This document shows positions 9,570-12,768 of a stretch of 12,768 bases of DNA, one piece after another; the first letter of the stretch is position 1; every line of letters starts with the position of its first letter. The DNA comes from Ichthyophonus hoferi (Eukaryota > Opisthokonta > Ichthyosporea > Ichthyophonida > Ichthyophonidae), in assembly GCA_002751075.1 (NCBI GenBank), contig NAOQ01000330.1:46967-59734 (forward strand). The letters are read 5' to 3'. The position numbers were made by a program, and so were the translations under genes. The notes under the pieces were generated by a model. The model saw only the letters and a program-made list of their open reading frames with translations. It was not told the DNA's origin and did no database searches.

Positions 9570-12500
9570 GTATAGGTATAGGTATAGGTATAGGTATATG
9601 TATATGTATGTGTATATATATATGTAGGTATATATATATGTATGGGGGTATGTGGGCGGGACGTAGCGTTGTACTATTAAAATGCTATAGTGTTATACTG
9701 TTATACTCTCAATCTATCATATTCTTACCATCATACATACAGGTTCCGCGAGAGAGAGGAGAATGTGAAAGTGGAGGTATTCAATTCCTTTGTGGCTATA
9801 TTAAGAATAACTAAGATCGTAGTATATACCAAGGATAGCGATGATGCCATGGATACTGATGATAGGTTGGTTATCATGCATGGAGGATATGTGTTTTCTA
9901 TGATTGGGTTATGTATCTATATATATATATACTAATATCTATATATAGACTTATCAATCATAGACTAACCAATGACCCGCCATAGATATAAATATCACCC
10001 AATCCGATAGTTATATTGAAAATATAAATATACTCTTTCTTACTTATTGGCTCCTAGTCATAGATAGAGATAGATTGATAGATATGTATGGCCCACTGAT
10101 TGTTTATTGTGGTACAGCCCTGCCCAGCTATTGGTTGCCTTGATTCCTCATCTAGTGAAGACTATCCGGGCTCAGGTTTGTACTATATATCTTCTCTCCT
10201 TCTCTCCCTCTCTCTTATTTTATCATAACAGTCACAAGGTGCTGGTGGATATCATACGATATCCTACTGTATCATACCTTATTATACTATACTCTATCAT
10301 TTCTTATTATATCATACTATATTATACTGTATTATACCTTACTATACTATACTCTATCATACCTCATCATATCATACTATATCACACTATATCATACTAT
10401 ATCATATAATATTATATTTTCATTGCCACACTCTCACCATATTAAGACGTAGACACATAAATATAGCTATATACCCTTGCACACACTCTATATATCATAC
10501 CATGTCATGCATACAAGACTAACCACGTGTACCTATTCACGTGCAGTTAAAGGAGAAAAGTGATAGGACGAGACAGGGTTGCTTCCTAGTACTTAAGGAG
10601 CTAGTATTGGTATGTGATTGAGAGATGGTAAAGAGGGTTTGATTGGGTGAGGGTTTAATATGGAGGGAAGAGAAGGATGAAGTGATGGTTTAAAGGTGTA
10701 GGGTAGGATAGGGTAGGGTAAGAAAGAGCAATGCTTGAGTTGGTAAGTGTGTTGTTATTATGATTACTATTCCTATTCCTATACCCATATCAATTTTTTT
10801 TATTATTTCATCTGTCCACACCATATCTATGTTAATGCATCAATGGGAACACATATAGGTACAACCAGGATGTCTGGGCGAGCATATTGGCCAATTACTA
10901 CCCGGTATTAAAGGTAGCTTAGAGCAGGGTAAAGCCAAGCCTCATCTCAAGATAGACTGTCTTTCCTTCCTGCTGCAGCTGTTAGGTATATAGTATAGTA
11001 CACCTGTATGTGTATGTGTGTATGTATGTATGTATGTATGTACGTGTGTATGTATGTATGTATGTATGTATGTATGTATGTATGTATGTATGTATGTACG
11101 TGTGTATGTATGTATGTATGTATGTATGTATATACGTGTGTATGTATGTATGTACGTGTGTATGTATGTATGTATGTATGTATGTGTGTATGTATGTGTG
11201 TATGTGTATGTGTATGTATGTATTTATTTCTTATTACAGCCAACCACAGTCCCTCTTTAGTTAAGCTTCGCGCTACCTTATCCTATTTATCAAGCCCATG
11301 TACTCTCTTAACCCACCAGTACAAACGACTGTTTAAAAAATTAAAAACAAACTGGTTTTAAATACCAATTATTAAGCCTTTCCCTTTTATTCCAGCCAAC
11401 CACAGTCCTTCTTTAATTCAGCCCCACGCTGCCTCATTGGTGGGTCCAGTATGTGATAGTATAAATGATGGTTTCTATAAGATACAAGCGCAAGCACTAT
11501 CTGTATGCACTGCACTGGTTGGTCATCTTAGACCAATCACTGGAGAGGATCTGGGTATTCCTGGATTTGATGCTAGGTAGGTTGGACATAGTGTGCATAT
11601 ATCACTATACATTTATCTATAGTATTACCTTAATTGCCATCTCATTAACACCGACCACTAAAATGTAAAATGAATTATTAATACTAAACACTACGATTCA
11701 TTGGCTATATATTAGTGTGTATGTTATGTTATATTATTTTTTGCACTACTGTCTGCCACTACTAACCTATTTCTGTCTATCTCCTGTGTTTCCTCTCTCT
11801 CTCCAATGCAGTCCCTACATAGATCCACTCTATACTACAGTTATGAAGCGATTTGAAGCTACCGATATTGATCAGGAGGTGAAAGAGGAGGCCATAGGCT
11901 GCATGTCATGCATTATTGCTAATATGGGTATGGTATGGTGTTACCGTGTTATGTATATTAATAGCAACACAATACAAGCTTTGACTTAATACGGATTAGT
12001 ACTGATTAATACTAATACACTGCTATATAACTGTATGGACATGCATGATAAGGCATGTTATTTTACTGTCTTTATACTCAAGATGTGCGTGTATGATCCA
12101 TAATTATTCTTTCAAATAGGCATATTTGATTTGCTATAAGTCATCGCTCTCCCTTGGAATTGATAATTAATATTAATTAGTAGTAATTAGTAGTAATTAG
12201 TAGCAATTAGTAATATGCTAGCGTCTCTATACTGGATGATTGGATTGGTTTATAATATTTTGTTCTAATCCTATTGGGTTGGGGTTGCTAGGGAACACAC
12301 TAGGTCCTAACCTGGTAGCTACCCTCCCGCACTACCTAATCAAAATGAGAAATGAAATCACTTGCACCACTGCTGTATGTATATATATTACCCATGCCCT
12401 CTTTCTATGTGTGTATATGTGTATATATATACATATTTATATATTATAATGATATAGTATAATACGGTATGATATACTACGAGTTAGTATAATTTCATAA

Positions 12501-12648
12501 TGCAATGTTATAATACCTAGTTCTAATAGGTTCTTTATCATGCATACAGGTGCGTGGGTTAACTCTTATTGCTGAATCACCATTGACTGTGGATCTGTCA
12601 TCTATATTGGCAGATAGTATTGTAGAGTTGGCTTCCTATCTAAGAAAG
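4772..12648 (+). CDS. CAND1: CAND1, cullin-associated NEDD8-dissociated protein 1 (N-terminal half, 3'-partial)
   Basis: Eighteen exons join in frame: 4772-4813, 5458-5627, 5768-5880, 6030-6127, 6369-6534, 7086-7212, 7376-7481, 7821-7890, 8517-8619, 9147-9290, 9743-9865, 10118-10175, 10547-10609, 10859-10985, 11396-11576, 11812-11927, 12292-12374, 12550-12648. This gives 663 codons, and the gene continues past the window. The first ATG is chosen because [14 protein letters not shown] matches the length and spacing of the human start, and A stands at -3. The protein tracks human CAND1 along its length: [52 protein letters not shown], the acidic run 309-342 followed by MSWKVRR (343-349), FREREENVK, and [11 protein letters not shown]. 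In the family this is a HEAT-repeat solenoid. It wraps un-neddylated cullin-RBX1 and exchanges substrate-receptor modules. The C-terminal half, with the hairpin that displaces the adaptor, is missing. Several introns hold duplicated exon edges. Confidence 0.95.
5090..5260 (+). repeat. ATAGT pentanucleotide array in CAND1 intron 1
   Basis: About 170 bases of ATAGT/GTATA units with scattered substitutions (GTACA, GTATTGT) are on the sense strand. The array ends directly beside the exon 2 edge copy at 5262. Each unit contains TATAG, the same word used as acceptor in several introns of this window. Confidence 0.9.
5262..5340 (+). pseudogene. Duplicated 5' edge of CAND1 exon 2 (decayed copy in intron 1)
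   Basis: The stretch from about 5265 matches the start of exon 2 (from 5457) at about 29 of 36 bases. It reads [11 protein letters not shown] where exon 2 reads [11 protein letters not shown]. After a small insertion the match resumes (GGCAACTAGTAATCTTAATAT against GGCAGCCAATGACCTTAATAT). The frame closes at a stop soon after RFM, and the acceptor AG is not kept. The offset is 192 bases. It is best read as a dead tandem copy and not an alternative exon. Confidence 0.85.
5636..5735 (+). repeat. TTATA/TATAG low-complexity tract in CAND1 intron 2
   Basis: TATTA and TATAG words fill most of this 140-bp intron from just after the GTGGGT donor at 5628. Tyrosine- and isoleucine-rich open frames across it are repeat artefacts. 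Confidence 0.75.
6228..6368 (+). repeat. Repeated acceptor-side segment in CAND1 intron 4
   Basis: ACTTATTAACACCAATATAT (from about 6229) recurs about 50 bases later as a version reading ACTTATTGGCCCCAATATAT. A weaker third version, AACTCCACCCAAT, leads into the real CCCATAG acceptor at 6362-6368. This looks like tandem duplication of the intron's 3' end. The third copy is only suggestive. Confidence 0.6.
6643..6725 (+). pseudogene. Duplicated 3' edge of CAND1 exon 5 with donor region
   Basis: GGCGTTAGGTGGATGTTATT (from 6644) mirrors the end of exon 5 and its donor, GGTGCATTAGGTGGGTGCTATT around 6534, at an offset of about 117 bases. The match continues into the intron (GTTTTAA runs, then a GTGATTGGTGTTTATGTATATA-like stretch against about 6606-6630). 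The copy keeps a GT at the donor position (GTGGAT), making a weak decoy 5' splice site. Confidence 0.75.
6775..6960 (+). repeat. TTATG/TTATA pentanucleotide array in CAND1 intron 5
   Basis: About 185 bases of TTATG, TTATA and GCTAT units are on the sense strand. The array differs in composition from the ATAGT arrays but has the same 5-bp period. Open frames rich in L, C, Y and V across it are artefacts. Confidence 0.85.
7010..7085 (+). repeat. CATA, then TATCTA, then TA simple repeats running into the exon 6 acceptor
   Basis: ACATACATAC tetranucleotides (7010-7033) give way to TATCTATATCTA hexamers and then a TA run that ends in the TATAG acceptor at 7081-7085. The acceptor lacks an ordinary long polypyrimidine tract. 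Confidence 0.85.
7241..7310 (+). pseudogene. Duplicated 3' edge of CAND1 exon 6
   Basis: ACAGACCTATATACAGTGTATT from 7244 repeats the exon 6 segment beginning GCAGACCTATATCCAG at 7180, at an offset of 64 bases. The match resumes further on, with GATCTAGTA at 7222 against 7295. The copy has lost the donor, reading TTAGGCC where exon 6 reads TTACTGC. It shows that even the short 163-bp intron 6 was lengthened by tandem duplication. Confidence 0.85.
7695..7760 (+). pseudogene. Duplicated 5' edge of CAND1 exon 8 with acceptor region
   Basis: The stretch AACTTTACTACAAG, then CTATCTATCGAATCATTTG, parallels the exon 8 acceptor ACTTATTTTTACTACAG and exon start GCCATCGAATCATTTG at 7804-7836. The offset is about 88 bases. 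The copied acceptor reads CAAG, so an AG remains and could act as a cryptic 3' splice site. The intervening TATAATTTAACTT is also doubled (about 7754 and 7795). Confidence 0.8.
8000..8215 (+). pseudogene. Two further copies of the CAND1 exon 8 3' edge and donor
   Basis: The exon 8 end (ATCGACCTGG then GTAAGG at 7881-7896) recurs at 8008 (ATCGACTTGGAGAG) and 8125 (ATCGACTCGGGTTAGG), at offsets of 127 and 117 bases. The intron sequence after each is also related (a GGGTCGG/GAGTCGG/GGGCGG run, then GATTAGT.AATGA words). That makes three tandem units of roughly 120 bases. The second copy lost the donor GT. The third keeps GTTAGG. Together they explain much of the 626-bp intron 8. Confidence 0.85.
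8703..8850 (+). pseudogene. Two further copies of the CAND1 exon 9 3' edge and donor
   Basis: The last 32 bases of exon 9 (from ATG at 8588, ending GAGTCTGATAG before GTGGGT) recur at 8705 (ending GATGTGATAG before GTAGGT) and at 8782 (ending GAAGAGTCTGATAG before GTGGGT). Both copies keep a good-looking donor. The third copy is open and reads [11 protein letters not shown] where exon 9 reads [10 protein letters not shown], one codon longer. The TTGGATTT/ATATATTTTA sequence after the donor is copied too. These are live-looking decoy 5' splice sites. Confidence 0.88.
9414..9462 (+). pseudogene. Duplicated 3' edge of CAND1 exon 10 with donor region
   Basis: GGTAGTACCACGTATTACTA then ATAGCTGGGCAGGG parallels the exon 10 end GGTGGTGCCACGTTTGATTA then ATAGGTGGGTAAGG at about 9267-9300, at an offset of about 149 bases. 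The donor GT has become CT. An ACTATTATAATGTTGTATTA stretch at 9339 is echoed at about 9378 and 9677, suggesting a third degenerate unit. Confidence 0.8.
9455..9645 (+). repeat. TGTATG, TATATG and TATAGG hexamer arrays in CAND1 intron 10
   Basis: Successive blocks of TGTATG, TATATG (about 9530-9565) and TATAGG (about 9566-9597) hexamers sit between the exon 10 edge copy and the acceptor at 9742. The hexamer changes in steps, as expected for spreading variant repeats. Cysteine-, isoleucine- and glycine-rich open frames across it are not genes. Confidence 0.9.
9897..9964. repeat. Short inverted repeat in CAND1 intron 11
   Basis: CTATGATTG at 9899-9907 and CAATCATAG at 9954-9962 can pair, with an AU-rich self-complementary loop between them. 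The stem begins about 33 bases after the GTTGGT donor of exon 11. It could be a structured intron element or chance in AT-rich DNA. Confidence 0.4.
10240..10412 (+). repeat. ACTAT/ATCAT pentanucleotide array in CAND1 intron 12
   Basis: About 170 bases of ATACT, ACTAT and ATCAT units are in the orientation opposite to the intron 1 arrays. Sense RNA from here is therefore partly complementary to sense RNA from 5090-5260. The open frame over it is a repeat artefact. Confidence 0.88.
10696..10722 (+). repeat. GGGTA-rich tract in CAND1 intron 13
   Basis: Four GGGTA/GGATA-type units occur in a purine-rich stretch (about 10610-10735) after the donor of exon 13. The spacing is 5 bases, not the 6 of TTAGGG, so it is not telomeric repeat. 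A weak G-quadruplex is conceivable. Confidence 0.5.
10995..11228 (+). repeat. TGTA/TATG tetranucleotide array in CAND1 intron 14
   Basis: About 230 bases of TATG units are interrupted at intervals by TACGTGTG or TGTG (about 11040, 11098, 11133, 11152), giving a higher-order pattern. On the sense strand it reads UGUA/UGUAUG, beginning a few bases after the exon 14 donor and ending just before the duplicated acceptor at 11239. Tyrosine-, valine-, cysteine- and methionine-rich frames here, and the H/T/Y/I frame on the other strand, are artefacts. Confidence 0.95.
11229..11361 (+). pseudogene. Duplicate of the CAND1 exon 15 start: pseudo-exon or alternative last exon
   Basis: The acceptor TTATTACAG and about 41 bases of following exon (11240-11280) closely match the real exon 15 (TTATTCCAG at 11387-11395, exon from 11396), at an offset of 156 bases. 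Spliced from exon 14 it keeps frame and reads ANHSPSL like exon 15, then runs open for 40 residues (LYS-rich end, KKLKTNWF) to TAA at 11359-11361. Exon 15 itself continues with conserved CAND1 sequence (DGFYKI, LRPI, FDAS), so it is the functional copy. Use of the upstream site would give a 543-residue CAND1 without its C-terminal half. I cannot tell whether it is used. Similarity stops after 41 bases, which fits a decayed or truncated copy. Confidence 0.8.
12171..12210 (+). repeat. Decamer tandem repeat in CAND1 intron 16
   Basis: Four head-to-tail copies of TAGTAATTAG (the first TATTAATTAG, the last TAGCAATTAG) are followed by a partial fifth. It is the only clean 10-bp array in the window apart from the two-copy repeat at 1-20. 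Confidence 0.9.
12400..12485 (+). repeat. Short GTATA/TA tracts in CAND1 intron 17
   Basis: A GTGTATAT run, a TA run and a few ATAGT/GATAT words fill the middle of the 175-bp intron between exons 17 and 18. No coding sequence is seen here. Confidence 0.6.
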
Positions 12649-12768
12649 GTTTGTTCTTGTGTACATCTAGAGGCTTGTGGTACAGTATGTACAGTATAGT
12701 ATTGTATTGTATTGTATAGTTTGGTATAGAATAGTATAGTACTGTATAGTATATTATTGTATTGTATT
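12649..12768 (+). repeat. Start of CAND1 intron 18 with ATAGT/TTGTA array, cut by the window edge
   Basis: GTTTGT at 12649 is the donor. From about 12680 the intron becomes ATAGT and ATTGT pentanucleotides on the sense strand, like intron 1. The next exon, expected to begin with sequence like NQRALK after SYLRK, lies outside the window. Confidence 0.8.

Noticed and set aside
9464-9814. Open frame rich in C, I and G in intron 10
   Set aside because: It reads through hexamer repeats and then enters exon 11 in the wrong frame.
10107-10409. Open frame from 10107 across exon 12 into intron 12
   Set aside because: Its start is exon 12 read in the true frame, but the rest is the ACTAT array. The donor at 10176 and the continuation at 10547 restore the CAND1 sequence ([10 protein letters not shown]).
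9455-11228. Regular repeats as a CRISPR array or telomeric DNA
   Set aside because: The units are 4-6 bases without unique spacers, in introns of a eukaryotic gene, and the GGGTA tract has a 5-base and not a TTAGGG period.
11008-11361. Long plus-strand open frames of repeated M-Y-V-C and a minus-strand frame of repeated H-T-Y-I at 10947-11243
   Set aside because: These are three-frame readings of a TGTA tetranucleotide array inside an intron. Only the last 40 codons of one frame coincide with the exon 15 duplicate, which is listed separately.

Overview
The window looks like nuclear DNA of an AT-rich, intron-dense animal or close unicellular relative of animals. An early-branching invertebrate such as a sponge would fit, but that is an impression and not something the sequence proves. 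The evidence is two plus-strand, multi-exon eukaryotic genes with GT-AG introns of about 140-650 bp. Their spliced products match a talin-type I/LWEQ protein and CAND1. There are no bacterial-style operons, RNA genes or CRISPR arrays. Most long open frames that can be drawn are artefacts of simple repeats.

Region by region: (1) 1-237 is the end of an intron. (2) 238-2183 holds the last seven visible exons (274 codons plus stop) of a talin-like gene. It covers the C-terminal actin-binding I/LWEQ module, a coiled coil, and an unusual tail of six prolines followed by acidic residues. A polyadenylation signal lies at 2290-2295. (3) 2296-4771 is an AT-rich intergenic stretch with no gene I can support, containing one long imperfect inverted repeat at about 3703-4172. 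(4) 4772-12648 holds the first 18 coding exons of CAND1 (663 codons, about half the usual ~1,230), which runs off the right edge inside an intron. All exon joins keep frame, and the start matches the N-terminus of human CAND1 in length.

The two genes have no obvious functional link. Talin connects integrins to actin. CAND1 exchanges substrate-receptor modules on cullin-RING ubiquitin ligases.

The most striking feature is in the CAND1 introns. At least seven exons (2, 5, 6, 8, 9, 10, 15) have degenerate copies of their own exon edge, with the adjoining splice-site region, lying 60-190 bp away inside the neighbouring intron. Some edges are present in three copies. All six longest CAND1 introns (1, 8, 5, 9, 10, 14) carry such copies, so local tandem duplication across exon-intron junctions looks like the way this gene's introns have grown. 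One copy, beside exon 15, keeps an acceptor site and an open frame to a stop, so it could make a truncated CAND1 isoform. A second theme is an ATAGT/ACTAT pentanucleotide repeat family, present in both orientations in introns of both genes, some of which runs directly into TATAG splice acceptors.
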